Shown here one piece after another: positions 52,189 through 61,692 of a stretch of 64,000 nt of DNA (position 1 is the first letter of the stretch; each line of letters begins with the position of its first letter). This DNA comes from Acidimicrobiaceae bacterium. Lineage in GTDB: Bacteria; Actinomycetota; Acidimicrobiia; Acidimicrobiales; RAAP-2. The notes beneath the pieces are model-generated. The model did no database searches. It saw only the letters and a list, made by a program, of their open reading frames with translations, and was not told the DNA's origin. The position numbers and the translations under genes were made by a program. The stretch is from contig DAIDJP010000041.1 in the NCBI GenBank assembly GCA_027451285.1, positions 36,870 to 100,869 of the forward strand, given 5' to 3'.

Positions 52189-53226
52189 GTGAGTGTGGAC
52201 AAGGTTGTTCTGGCCGCCCCGCGAGGGTTCTGCGCCGGCGTCGAGAAGGCCATCAAGGCCCTGGACTGGATGACGCGGATCTTCGAGCCCCCGGTGTACT
52301 GCTACCACGAGATCGTCCACAACCAGTTCGTCGTCAATCACTTCACCTCCCTCGGGGTCGTCTTCGTCAACGACGTGGCCGACGTGCCGCGCGGGGCGCC
52401 GGTCATGCTCTCGGCCCACGGCTCGCCCCCCCAGGTCATCGAGGCCGCGCGCCGCGGCGGGGGCACCGTCATCGACGCCGTGTGCCCCCTGGTGACCAAG
52501 GTCCACCACGAGCTCAAGGTGCGCGCGCGAAAGGGCTACACCGTCCTCTACGTCGGCCACGAGGGCCACGAGGAGGCCGTGGGCACCATGGCGGTCGCCC
52601 CGGACTCGGTGCACCTCATCGAGACCATCGCCGACATCGACCGCCTGGCCGGACTCGAGGGACCCGTCGCGCTGCTGAGTCAGACCACGCTGAGCCTGGA
52701 CGAGTGGCAGGACCTGCGCGACCACGCCCAGGAGGTCTTCCCCGACATCTGGATGCCCAATCGCAGCGACCTGTGCTTTGCCACCACCAATCGCCAGGCG
52801 GCCCTGCGCGCGATCGCCGCCGAGGCCGACGCCGTCATCGTCATCGGCTCGGCCAACTCTTCGAACACGGTGGCCCTGGCCACCGTGGCCCGCGCCAGCG
52901 GGGCGTCGCGGGTCTATCGGGTCAACGGCGTGCGTGACCTGCCCGACGACCTCGAGGGCGTCGTGGCCGTGACCGCCGGAGCCTCCGCGCCCGAATCACT
53001 GGTCAACGAGGTCCTCGACGCTCTCAATCCCCGCGAGGGCGTGAGCGTGCGCACGGCCACCGTCGAGGACGAGTACTTCCCGCCCCCGCCCGAGCTTCGC
53101 GAGACCTTGCGCACCCTCGCGGCCCTGCTCGACGTGTGCCTGGGCGCGCCGACGCGCTCGAGCTTCGACGCCGCGGCCGACCGGGAGTTCACCGCGGCCC
53201 AGGTTCTCTCGACCACCAGCCGTTAA
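52189..53226 (+). CDS. ispH: 4-hydroxy-3-methylbut-2-enyl diphosphate reductase
   Basis: LAAPRGFCAGVEKAI, TEQTTLS-like LLSQTTLS; GTG start. Confidence 0.96.
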   Translation: MSVDKVVLAAPRGFCAGVEKAIKALDWMTRIFEPPVYCYHEIVHNQFVVNHFTSLGVVFVNDVADVPRGAPVMLSAHGSPPQVIEAARRGGGTVIDAVCPLVTKVHHELKVRARKGYTVLYVGHEGHEEAVGTMAVAPDSVHLIETIADIDRLAGLEGPVALLSQTTLSLDEWQDLRDHAQEVFPDIWMPNRSDLCFATTNRQAALRAIAAEADAVIVIGSANSSNTVALATVARASGASRVYRVNGVRDLPDDLEGVVAVTAGASAPESLVNEVLDALNPREGVSVRTATVEDEYFPPPPELRETLRTLAALLDVCLGAPTRSSFDAAADREFTAAQVLSTTSR

Positions 53227-53249
53227 TCCTGACGGGAGGGCTTCGCCGG

Positions 53250-53255
53250 TATACT
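53250..53255 (+). promoter_or_regulatory. Leaderless -10 box TATACT (N6-GTG 53262, HD protein)
   Basis: TATACT-CTGCCT-GTG. Confidence 0.65.
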
Positions 53256-53261
53256 CTGCCT

Positions 53262-53807
53262 GTGAATTCCTTCCCGAGCATGGACGTCTCCACGCGTGAG
53301 CAGTGGATGGTCATCGCCGAGGAGACGATCTCCGCTCAGGCGCGCGTGGCGCGCCAGCTCCTGGACATGGTCCGGGGCCTCTCGAACGTCACCGACGGAT
53401 TCAGCGTCGATCAGATGGTCCACGCCCTGCAGACCGCGACGCGGGCCGAACGCGACGGGGCCGATGAGCAGGTGGTGGTCGCCTCGCTGCTCCACGACGT
53501 CGGCAAGCTGATCTCGGTGCCCAACCACCCGCGTATCGCCGCGGAGATCCTTCGCCCTTACGTGCGCGACGAGGTCTACGCGATGATCGCCTACCACCAG
53601 GACTTCCAGGGCCGCTACTACTACGAGTACCTGGGAATGGACCCCAACCTGCGCGAACGTCACCGCGATCAGCCCTGGTACGAACTGGCCGAGCGCTTCG
53701 CCGACGCCTGGGACCAGACGTCCTTCGACCCCGACTACGACCACGAACCCCTCGAGCACTTCGAGCCGATGGTTCATCGCGTCTTCGCCCAAGCCCACTC
53801 ACTCTAA
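53262..53807 (+). CDS. HD-domain protein, PhnZ/MIOX-like (candidate diiron oxygenase)
   Basis: MVHALQTATRAERDGADEQVVVASLLHDVGK, HP, YHQDFQG, DQTSFDPDY; GTG 6 nt after TATACT. Confidence 0.75.
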   Translation: MNSFPSMDVSTREQWMVIAEETISAQARVARQLLDMVRGLSNVTDGFSVDQMVHALQTATRAERDGADEQVVVASLLHDVGKLISVPNHPRIAAEILRPYVRDEVYAMIAYHQDFQGRYYYEYLGMDPNLRERHRDQPWYELAERFADAWDQTSFDPDYDHEPLEHFEPMVHRVFAQAHSL

Positions 53808-53814
53808 GGACACC

Positions 53815-54615
53815 ATGGCCAGCCACGACCTCGAGAAGCGCCGCCTCAGCAAATTGCGCCACTACGCCATCGAGCAGGCCATGGCCCAGCTCGAGGCCGA
53901 GCGCCCGGGCTATCAGCCCCTGGCAATCGTCGCCTCCATCTGCGCCTACGAAGAGGAGGGCAACATCGGCGCCGTCTTAGAGGCGATGCCCGAGACCATC
54001 AACGGTGAGCCCTACACCATCCTCGTCGTGGTCGACGGCGGTGAGGACAAGACCGCCGAGATCGCGCGTAGTTTCCCCCAGGCGGTCGTGATCGAGTTCC
54101 CGGTCAACCTGGGCCACGGCGTGGCGTTGCAGGTGACCTACCGCTACTGCATCGATCACAACGTGAAGTACGTCGTGACCCTCGACGCCGACGGCCAGAA
54201 CGACCCCGCCGAGATCCCCGACGTGCTGGCGCCCCTCCTGAGCGACCAGGCCGACTTCGTGGTCGCCAGCCGACGTCTGGGCCAGGATCGCACGTCCGAC
54301 CGCTTCCGCAAGCTCGGGGTGCTGACCTTCTCCTTCATCATGAACCTCATGACCGGCGCGCACCTCACCGACACCTCAACTGGCTATCGCGCGCTGCGCG
54401 TGACGATGCTCGCCGACGTCATCGACCGTCTGACCCAGGAGCAGTACCAGACCGCCGAACTGCTCATCACCTGTCTCAAGCGCGGCTGGCGGGCCGCCGA
54501 GGTGCCCACCGTGTGGCACCCGCGCCAGTCCGGCACGACCAAGAAGGGCGCCAACTGGCTCTTCGGCTTTCGCTACGCCCGGGTGGTCTTTGGCACCTGG
54601 TGGCGCGAGCGCTAG
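53815..54615 (+). CDS. Glycosyltransferase family 2 (dolichol-phosphate mannosyltransferase-like)
   Basis: LVVVDGGEDKTAEIA, VTLDADGQNDP. Confidence 0.9.
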   Translation: MASHDLEKRRLSKLRHYAIEQAMAQLEAERPGYQPLAIVASICAYEEEGNIGAVLEAMPETINGEPYTILVVVDGGEDKTAEIARSFPQAVVIEFPVNLGHGVALQVTYRYCIDHNVKYVVTLDADGQNDPAEIPDVLAPLLSDQADFVVASRRLGQDRTSDRFRKLGVLTFSFIMNLMTGAHLTDTSTGYRALRVTMLADVIDRLTQEQYQTAELLITCLKRGWRAAEVPTVWHPRQSGTTKKGANWLFGFRYARVVFGTWWRER

Positions 54616-55283
54616 CCCAACTCGTCGAGGGCCTGTTGGTAGACCCGCTCGAGTTCGGAGCGTAGCTCCTCGCTCTTGGCCGTGATCGCGCGGCGCGAGA
54701 CCCGCTCCTGACCCTCGCCGGAAGGAGGAGCGATCGGGGCGCCGATCACAATACGGATCCGCGCCGGGCGGGGCAGCCACTTGCCCGCCGGCATCGCCCT
54801 CTCCGAACCGCCGACCCCGACGGGCACCACCGTGGCGCCGGTGCGCGAGGCTACGAACATCGCGCCATCACGCAACTCGGCGACCGCGCGGCCCTCCTTG
54901 CGAGTTCCTTCGGGAAAGAGCACCAGAGCGTGACCGCGGCGTAGCACCTCTTCGGCCAGGGCCATGCTTTCGCGGTCCGCGCTGCCGCGCTTGACCGGAA
55001 AGGCGCCCAAGTGCAGCAGCAGGATGCGCAGGGGCGCGAACTTGAAGATGCCGTCCTTGGCCATGAAGAAGACCTTGCGCGGCGAGATGAAGAGGGTAAA
55101 GGCGAAGTCGACGTTGGAGCGATGTATCGGGGCGATCAGGACCGGACCGGAAAGGGGGATGTTCTCCTTGCCAGTGACGCGCGGGCGATAGAGAACGAAG
55201 GAGAGGAACGTCAGCAGCCCCGCCACCAGGCGATAGACCACGGTCTTGTTCTCGTTTATCTCGAGCGTCGCGCTGTCAGACAT
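54612..55283 (-). CDS. plsC: 1-acyl-sn-glycerol-3-phosphate acyltransferase
   Basis: HRSNVDF (HX4D) and FPEGTRKEG motifs. Confidence 0.93.
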   Translation of the reverse strand: MSDSATLEINENKTVVYRLVAGLLTFLSFVLYRPRVTGKENIPLSGPVLIAPIHRSNVDFAFTLFISPRKVFFMAKDGIFKFAPLRILLLHLGAFPVKRGSADRESMALAEEVLRRGHALVLFPEGTRKEGRAVAELRDGAMFVASRTGATVVPVGVGGSERAMPAGKWLPRPARIRIVIGAPIAPPSGEGQERVSRRAITAKSEELRSELERVYQQALDELG

Positions 55284-55885
55284 CGGATGATCTCTCCCAC
55301 CACGTCCTCGACGGTTCGATCCGTCGTGTCTATCACTGTCGCGTCGTGCGCCTGACGCAGGGGCGACGCGCTGCGACTCGAGTCCACCAGGTCGCGTCGG
55401 GCCACCGAACCCGCGTCCTCGTCGTCGCGGCGCCGGCTGCGCTCCTCGAGCGAGGCGGTCAAGTAGATCTTGAGCGTCGCGTCGGGAAAGACGACCGTCG
55501 TGATGTCGCGCCCCTCGACGACGGTGCCGACGGGCTGGGCGTCCGCCCACTCGCGCTGGCGACGCACCATCGCGCGACGCACCTCGGGATTGGCCGCCAC
55601 CACGGACACGGCGTGGTTGGTGGCCTCGCTGCGAATCTCGTCCTCAACGTCGCGACCGTTGACCGTGACGCGCGGCAACGTGGTGAGCGAGACCGAATTG
55701 GCGAGCTCGGCCAGCGCCCCGGCGTCGTGTACGTCGAGTCCGCGCCTCAGTGCCTCGACAGTGACCGCGCGGTACATGGCGCCGGTGTCGAGGAACGACC
55801 ATCCGAGGGCACCGGCCAGGGCGCGCGCCACGGTGGACTTGCCCGAGCCCGCGGGTCCGTCGATCGCGATGACCGCCTCGCTCAT
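55256..55885 (-). CDS. cmk: Cytidylate kinase
   Basis: AIDGPAGSGKSTVARALA, LDTGAMYRAVT. Confidence 0.96.
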   Translation of the reverse strand: MSEAVIAIDGPAGSGKSTVARALAGALGWSFLDTGAMYRAVTVEALRRGLDVHDAGALAELANSVSLTTLPRVTVNGRDVEDEIRSEATNHAVSVVAANPEVRRAMVRRQREWADAQPVGTVVEGRDITTVVFPDATLKIYLTASLEERSRRRDDEDAGSVARRDLVDSSRSASPLRQAHDATVIDTTDRTVEDVVGEIIRCLTARRSR

Positions 55886-57150
55886 TGCAGGGATGCTAGA
55901 TCGTCGAAGAACGCCGGGTAGCTCGACGACACGCTGTCCGCGCCGCCGATCACTCCCCCGCGCCCGGCGCTGGCGGCGATTGCGGCAGCCATGACCATGC
56001 GGTGATCGAGCTCGACGTCGAGGGCGAACGAATCGAACGCCGCGGCCGCTCCAAGGCCGCGAACGAAGAAGTCCTCGCCCTCGCTCCAGGTCTCACAGCC
56101 CAGCGCCGCCGCCAGGGCCATCGAGCCCGCGAAGCGGTCGGACTCCTTCACGCGCAGTTCGCCGACGCCGCGAAAGGCGCTGACCCCCGTGGCACCGGCC
56201 GCGGCCACGGTGAGGGCCGGCACCTCGTCAACCGAAGGGATCTCCGCGGCCAGAATCTCGGTCGCGTCCAGTGAGGAGCTCGCCACGTGCAACGAGCCGT
56301 CGTGCCAGGTGATGTCGGCCCCCATGCGCTCCAAGACCCCTACAAAGCCCACCCGCTCGGGAGCCGTGTCAATCGGCTCGATCTCAATGACCGCGTCGTG
56401 ATGGATCGCACCGAGAACTGCGAAGAACGCCGCCTGGGACGGGTCGCCCGGCACGCGCCAGTGCCGGGCCTTAGGACGACCCGGTGCGAGGACCACCTCG
56501 CGACCCGTCGCGGTCTCGACACTCGTGAGAGAGATCCCACACTCGCGCATCATGTCTTCGGTCGTCGAACGCGTGCGTGGGTCCTCGCGAACGCTCGTCG
56601 CCCCGTCGCCCACCAGGCCGGCGAAGAGGATCGCGGACTTTACCTGGGCGCTGGCGATGGGCACGTCGTAGGAGATGGCCCGCAACGGTCGGGTCCCGAG
56701 CACCGTGAGCGGTGCGGTCACCGCCTCACCACGCCCGTTCACCTGCGCCCCCATGAGCCGCAACGGCCGCGCGACGCGGTCCATCGGACGGCGCGAGAGC
56801 GACGCGTCCCCGACCAGGCGGTGTTCGCCGGGGATCCCGGCGACGATGCCCGCGAGAAGTCGCATGGTGGTGCCAGAATTGGCGCACTGGAGTTCCTCGG
56901 AGGTAGCCGCCAGCCCGCGGCGCGGACCCTCGACGACGACGATGCCGTCGTGCGCATCGACGCTCGCGCCCAGTTGCGCCATGATCCGGGCCGTCGCGGC
57001 CACGTCCTCGCCGTGCGAGAGACCGTCGATCTGCGAGGTCCCGCGCGCCAGGGCGCTCAGCATCAACGCCCGGTGCGAGCCACTCTTGTCGCCCGGAACG
57101 CGCACCGCCCCGCGCAGACGAGGCACCGCCGGAACGTCACGCGTTGTCAC
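55882..57150 (-). CDS. aroA: 3-phosphoshikimate 1-carboxyvinyltransferase (EPSP synthase)
   Basis: PGDKSGSHRALMLSALA, NSGTTMRLLAG. Confidence 0.96.
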   Translation of the reverse strand: MTTRDVPAVPRLRGAVRVPGDKSGSHRALMLSALARGTSQIDGLSHGEDVAATARIMAQLGASVDAHDGIVVVEGPRRGLAATSEELQCANSGTTMRLLAGIVAGIPGEHRLVGDASLSRRPMDRVARPLRLMGAQVNGRGEAVTAPLTVLGTRPLRAISYDVPIASAQVKSAILFAGLVGDGATSVREDPRTRSTTEDMMRECGISLTSVETATGREVVLAPGRPKARHWRVPGDPSQAAFFAVLGAIHHDAVIEIEPIDTAPERVGFVGVLERMGADITWHDGSLHVASSSLDATEILAAEIPSVDEVPALTVAAAGATGVSAFRGVGELRVKESDRFAGSMALAAALGCETWSEGEDFFVRGLGAAAAFDSFALDVELDHRMVMAAAIAASAGRGGVIGGADSVSSSYPAFFDDLASLQ

Positions 57151-58220
57151 GTCTCCTCCGCGACAATGAAGCCCTGGCGCGTCAGCTCCTCGATCAGACG
57201 ATGCGCCTGCGCGGCGTCGACGGCCAGCAACAGCGTGCCGCTGACCCCTTCGATGCCGTGTGCGATCTCGATGTCGTAGATGTTCACGAGCAATTCAGAG
57301 GCGGCGCGCGTCACTCGCGCCAGCTCACCGGGCTGGTCCGACACGCCCACGCGCAGGTAGGTGAGGTTCTCGGCGTTGAGGGCACGTCCCGGCAGCATGC
57401 GCCGCGCGTGTGACGCGTCGCGCAGGGTCTCGGCGATCGCCGGGCGCTCACTCGTAGAAATGGCGTCGCGCAGTCGGCGCAGGCGCTGATCGAGCGAGTC
57501 GAGCGTTGCCACAACCGCCTCGCGGTTCTCGATCAGCACGTCGGGCCAGATCGACGGGTCGCCCGCGGCGATGCGCGTCATGTCGCGAAATCCTCCGGCG
57601 GCGAGCTGGAGCAAGACGGCGTCCTGCTCGGCCGCCTCGGCCGCCTCGTTCATCAACGCCCCCGCCAACAGGTGGGGAACGTGGCTCGCCAGGGCCACCA
57701 GCCGGTCATGGTCGCCCGGCGCGATCGCCACGACGTTCGCGTCGAGTTCGCGCAAGATGCCGTGCAGGCGCGTGTAGGTCGATGGTCGGGTGTGATCCGT
57801 TGGGGTCAGCACCCAGGTGCAGCCGCGGAACATGTCGGCGCGCGCGGCGCGCCAGCCGCGCTGTTCCGAACCGGCCATCGGGTGCCCGCCCAGGAACCGG
57901 GGATCCTCGAGACCGGCGACGATCGCGCCCTTGACGCCGGCGACATCGGTGACGATCAGCTCCGGCGAGGCTGCGCTCGCGAGAACCTCGCGCGCCGCTT
58001 CCACGACCGCTCCGGCCGGCGTGGCGATCACCACCAGGTCCGTGGCGTCCGCGAGTCCACCCTCATCGAGAAGTCCCGCGCTACGCGCCTCGTCCGCGGT
58101 CTTCTCATCCCGGTCCTCACCCGTCACCCGCCAGCCACGGGCCCGCAGGGCGAGCGCGATCGAGCCTCCGATCAGGCCGACTCCGATGACGTGGGCGTGG
58201 CGGCTATTCGGGGAGGTCAT
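57147..58220 (-). CDS. tyrA: Prephenate dehydrogenase with ACT domain
   Basis: GVGLIGGSIALALRARG, HPMAGSE, C-terminal ACT-like region. Confidence 0.94.
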   Translation of the reverse strand: MTSPNSRHAHVIGVGLIGGSIALALRARGWRVTGEDRDEKTADEARSAGLLDEGGLADATDLVVIATPAGAVVEAAREVLASAASPELIVTDVAGVKGAIVAGLEDPRFLGGHPMAGSEQRGWRAARADMFRGCTWVLTPTDHTRPSTYTRLHGILRELDANVVAIAPGDHDRLVALASHVPHLLAGALMNEAAEAAEQDAVLLQLAAGGFRDMTRIAAGDPSIWPDVLIENREAVVATLDSLDQRLRRLRDAISTSERPAIAETLRDASHARRMLPGRALNAENLTYLRVGVSDQPGELARVTRAASELLVNIYDIEIAHGIEGVSGTLLLAVDAAQAHRLIEELTRQGFIVAEET

Positions 58221-58575
58221 CGCGCAGGCTCTGCGCGTTGCGCAGGTACACGTGGTGCATCCGCGCGCGCTCGCGCGTGGTCGTGACGTGCATCAGCACC
58301 CGAATGCAGCGGCGCATGGATCCCGGCACGTCGATCTCGCTCGCGCACAGCAGCGGAATGTCGCCGAAGCCGATCGATCGCGCCGCCGTGGCGGGAAACG
58401 CCGAGGTGAGATCGGGACTCGTCGTGAAGATCACGCTCACCACGTCGTCGTGACTCAGTTCGTTGCGCGCCATCAGCTGGGGCATCAGCTCAATGACCGC
58501 CTCGGCGATCGCCTCGGGGGTGTCCTCGTCGCAGGTCGTGGCACCCCGCAGTCCTCGCAATGCCGGCAATGTCAT
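58204..58575 (-). CDS. aroH: Chorismate mutase, AroH type
   Basis: LRGLRGATTCDEDTPEAI, DVVSVIFTTSPDL. Confidence 0.94.
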   Translation of the reverse strand: MTLPALRGLRGATTCDEDTPEAIAEAVIELMPQLMARNELSHDDVVSVIFTTSPDLTSAFPATAARSIGFGDIPLLCASEIDVPGSMRRCIRVLMHVTTTRERARMHHVYLRNAQSLRDDLPE

Positions 58576-59324
58576 GCAGGCATCGTAGAGGCGATGTCGT
58601 CACTCAGGCCAACCACGTCCATCAGACGGCGTACTTCAGCCAGGGAGAGTTGCCGTGAGGCCCCCGGCGAGAGCGTGGCGTCCTGGATCGGACCGATTCG
58701 CGTGCGTACCAGGCGGGTCACCTCGTGGCCGACGGCCGCGCACATTCGTCGCACCTGTCGATTGCGGCCCTCGTGGATCACGATGCGCAGCAATCCCTCA
58801 CTCACGCGACTCACCTGGGCCGGGCTCGTGGGTCCGTCGTCGAGGTCGACGCCCTCGCGCAGGCGTCGGATCGCCGCCGGTGAGGGATCACCCTCGACGC
58901 GCACGAGGTACTCCTTGGTCACGCCCGCGCTCGGGTGCGTCAAGAGGTGAGCGAGACGACCGTCGTTGGTCAGGATGATCAACCCCTCGGTGTTCATGTC
59001 GAGGCGTCCCACCGGAAAGATACGCACCGGCGAGGTGACGAGATCGAGCACCGTGGGCCGGCCCTGCGGGTCGAAGGCCGTCGTGACGACCCCGACGGGC
59101 TTGTTCAGGAGGAAGTAGACCGCCGCCGGCGCCGTCGGCGCCATCTTGCCGTCGACGCTGATGAGTTGGCGGGCGGGGTCCACCCGATTGCCGAGCTCGG
59201 CCACGCGGCCGTCGATGGTGACGCGCCCCTCGCGGATCAGGTCCTCGCAGGCCCGCCGCGACCCGTACCCGGCGCGGGCGAGCGTCTTTTGAAGTCGCTC
59301 GCCCTCGTGCTCGACGTCGTTCAA
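58572..59324 (-). CDS. rluB: Pseudouridine synthase RsuA/RluB family
   Basis: S4 domain, GRLDMNTEGLIILTNDG, EGRNRQVRRM. Confidence 0.94.
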   Translation of the reverse strand: MNDVEHEGERLQKTLARAGYGSRRACEDLIREGRVTIDGRVAELGNRVDPARQLISVDGKMAPTAPAAVYFLLNKPVGVVTTAFDPQGRPTVLDLVTSPVRIFPVGRLDMNTEGLIILTNDGRLAHLLTHPSAGVTKEYLVRVEGDPSPAAIRRLREGVDLDDGPTSPAQVSRVSEGLLRIVIHEGRNRQVRRMCAAVGHEVTRLVRTRIGPIQDATLSPGASRQLSLAEVRRLMDVVGLSDDIASTMPA

Positions 59325-59908
59325 CTAGACCCCTCGACCGCGGCGGCGTCGGCCAGCTCGGCCGCGAGTTCGCGCGCGACGTCGACGGCCGGCATGAACT
59401 CCTCGATCGCTGGGAGCTCTGCCAGCGAGGCCAGCCCCAATCGGTCGAGGAACAGTTCGGTAGTCCCGTAGAGGACGGGCTGGCCGGGTCCGGCGGCGCG
59501 ACCCTGCTCTTCGATGTAGCCGCGCTGCTCGAGCAAGCGCGTCACGCCGTCGACGTTCACCCCGCGCAGCGCGGAGATCTGGGTGCGGCTGATGGGCTGG
59601 CGGTAGGCGATGATAGCGAGAGTCTCCAACGCCGCCGAGGACAGGCGGTGCGACACGTCGCGGTTGGCGAATCGGGTCACCCACGCCGCCACGTCCGGTG
59701 AGGACTGCATCACCCAGCCACTGGCGAGCTCGGTGTAGACGAAACCGCGCCGCTCCGCGACCGCGAGTTCGCGAAGCTCTTCTAAGACGAGGCGCACGTC
59801 GGCGGCGTCGACCTCGGCGACGTCGGCCAGCTCCTCGACGCTGATGGGCTCGATCGCCACCGTGAGCATCGCCTCGAGCTTCTGGGCCAGGGAGAGTTCA
59901 TCCCTCAT
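59321..59908 (-). CDS. scpB: SMC-Scp complex subunit ScpB
   Basis: ALETLAIIAYRQPISRTQISALRGVN, LYGTTELFLDRLGL. Confidence 0.96.
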   Translation of the reverse strand: MRDELSLAQKLEAMLTVAIEPISVEELADVAEVDAADVRLVLEELRELAVAERRGFVYTELASGWVMQSSPDVAAWVTRFANRDVSHRLSSAALETLAIIAYRQPISRTQISALRGVNVDGVTRLLEQRGYIEEQGRAAGPGQPVLYGTTELFLDRLGLASLAELPAIEEFMPAVDVARELAAELADAAAVEGSS

Positions 59909-60674
59909 AGCTGTCGATACCTTCCTCGTTGAGTGCGTCGGCGTCGCCGATCCATTCGATCGCGACGTCGCCGAAGGTGGAGCCCTGGCCCAGGTTCACG
60001 TGGCCGAGCTTGCAGAGTTCGAGCAGCGCCAGAAAGTGGACGATCACCTCGATGCGCGTCGCCAGCGACGCCGTGAGGTCGCGAAACGAGATGCGCCCAG
60101 CGAGTGGGAGCCGCTCGGCGAGCACCAGCACGGTCTCGGCCACGGTGACCTGGTCGACGGTGACGTGGTACAGACGGACCGTCGGAATCGGGCGTTCCTC
60201 GACGCCGCGCAGGTACGCGCCGGCCAAGCGGGCCGGCGTGACGCCGGCGAGCAGGTCGGGCGGCGTCACGACGAATCCGTCGTCGATGCCGCGTAGGCGC
60301 GGAAACGACCGACCGGCGCGCTCCAGGAGCGACACGAAGGCGTCCGCCAGTCCCGCGTACGTGCGCAGCTCCAGCAGGCGCGCGAGCAGGACGTCGCGCT
60401 CCTCCCAGCCGATGAACTCCTCATCGGGTTCGCTCGCGTCGCGACCGGGCAGAAGGGTCCGACTCTTCATCTCGAGCAGGATCGAGGCGATGAGGACGAA
60501 CTCGGAGAGCTCGTCTATCTCGATCGTGCGCGAGGCGTCGCGCAACCTGGCGATGAACTCATCGACGATCGGGGCCAGAGCCACGTCGACGACGTCCATC
60601 TCGTGACGGCTGATGAGCTCGAGGAGCAGTTCCATCGGGCCGCTGAAGGACGGCGTCGTCACGACGTAGGTCAC
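59898..60674 (-). CDS. scpA: Segregation and condensation protein ScpA
   Basis: FSGPMELLLELI, LIASILLEMKSRTLLP; GTG start. Confidence 0.95.
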   Translation of the reverse strand: MTYVVTTPSFSGPMELLLELISRHEMDVVDVALAPIVDEFIARLRDASRTIEIDELSEFVLIASILLEMKSRTLLPGRDASEPDEEFIGWEERDVLLARLLELRTYAGLADAFVSLLERAGRSFPRLRGIDDGFVVTPPDLLAGVTPARLAGAYLRGVEERPIPTVRLYHVTVDQVTVAETVLVLAERLPLAGRISFRDLTASLATRIEVIVHFLALLELCKLGHVNLGQGSTFGDVAIEWIGDADALNEEGIDSYEG

Positions 60675-60680
60675 GGCGCC

Positions 60681-60686
60681 ATGCTA
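60681..60686 (-). promoter_or_regulatory. Leaderless -10 box TAGCAT (N6-GTG 60674, scpA)
   Basis: TAGCAT-GGCGCC-GTG. Confidence 0.65.
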
Positions 60687-60711
60687 CCGGAAGGCCTGGT
60701 CGGCGCTCATC

Positions 60712-60717
60712 TACGAT
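60712..60717 (+). promoter_or_regulatory. Leaderless -10 box TACGAT (N6-ATG 60724, trpS)
   Basis: TACGAT-GGACCA-ATG. Confidence 0.65.
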
Positions 60718-60723
60718 GGACCA

Positions 60724-61692
60724 ATGCGAGTCTTCTCCGGGATCCAACCCACCGGTGCGATGCACCTCGGCAACTATCTGGGCGCGATCAAGCAGTGGGT
60801 GGCGATGCAGACAGCTGGCTCCATCTACTGCGTCGTGGATCTGCACGCCCTCACTCTCGACACCGAGCCCGCGCTGCGCCGCGAGCAGACCCTGGACGCC
60901 TTCGCGAGCCTGCTCGCGGCGGGCCTCGACCCCGCGATCGGACCGGTCTTCCTCCAGAGCCGAGTCCCCTACCACGCGCAGATGAACTGGCTGCTCGAGT
61001 GCGTGGCCAGCTTCGGCGAGCTCGGACGCATGACCCAGTTCAAGGAGAAGGCCGAGCGCCAAGTGGGTCACCGCGTGGGCCTCTTCACCTACCCCGTGCT
61101 GATGGCCAGTGACATCCTGCTCTACGAGACCAACCAGGTGCCCGTCGGCGACGACCAACGCCAGCACATCGAGCTGGCGCGCGAGATCGCCATCCGCTTC
61201 AACAACCGCTACGGCGACACGTTCGTGGTGCCCGAGGCCGTGCTTCCCGCGGTCGGAGCACGCGTCATGGACCTCCAGGACCCCACCCGCAAGATGTCCA
61301 AGTCCATTTCGAGCCCACTGGGGACCATCTACATGTTCGACGAGCCCGCCGACGTGGAGAAGAAGATCATGAAGGCCGTCACCGACACCGACGGGGAGGT
61401 TCGCTACGACCCCGACGCCAAGCCGGGCCTGTCGAACCTGCTGGAGATCTTCTCCGCGTTGAGTGGCGAATCACCCGCGGACATCGCCGCGCGCTACGAG
61501 CGCTACGGGGACCTCAAGCGCGACCTCGCGGAATCGCTGAGCGCCGAGCTCGCTCCCCTCGCGCGGCGCTACCGAGAACTTCGCTCCGAGGAGGGCGAGA
61601 TCGAACGCGTCATCGACGAGGGAGCGGCCACGGCCGCGGCCATCGCCGCGCCGGTCTATCACCGCGCGGCGCACGCCATGGGCCTTCTCTAG
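60724..61692 (+). CDS. trpS: Tryptophanyl-tRNA synthetase
   Basis: SGIQPTGAMHLGNYLGA, KMSKS. Confidence 0.97.
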   Translation: MRVFSGIQPTGAMHLGNYLGAIKQWVAMQTAGSIYCVVDLHALTLDTEPALRREQTLDAFASLLAAGLDPAIGPVFLQSRVPYHAQMNWLLECVASFGELGRMTQFKEKAERQVGHRVGLFTYPVLMASDILLYETNQVPVGDDQRQHIELAREIAIRFNNRYGDTFVVPEAVLPAVGARVMDLQDPTRKMSKSISSPLGTIYMFDEPADVEKKIMKAVTDTDGEVRYDPDAKPGLSNLLEIFSALSGESPADIAARYERYGDLKRDLAESLSAELAPLARRYRELRSEEGEIERVIDEGAATAAAIAAPVYHRAAHAMGLL

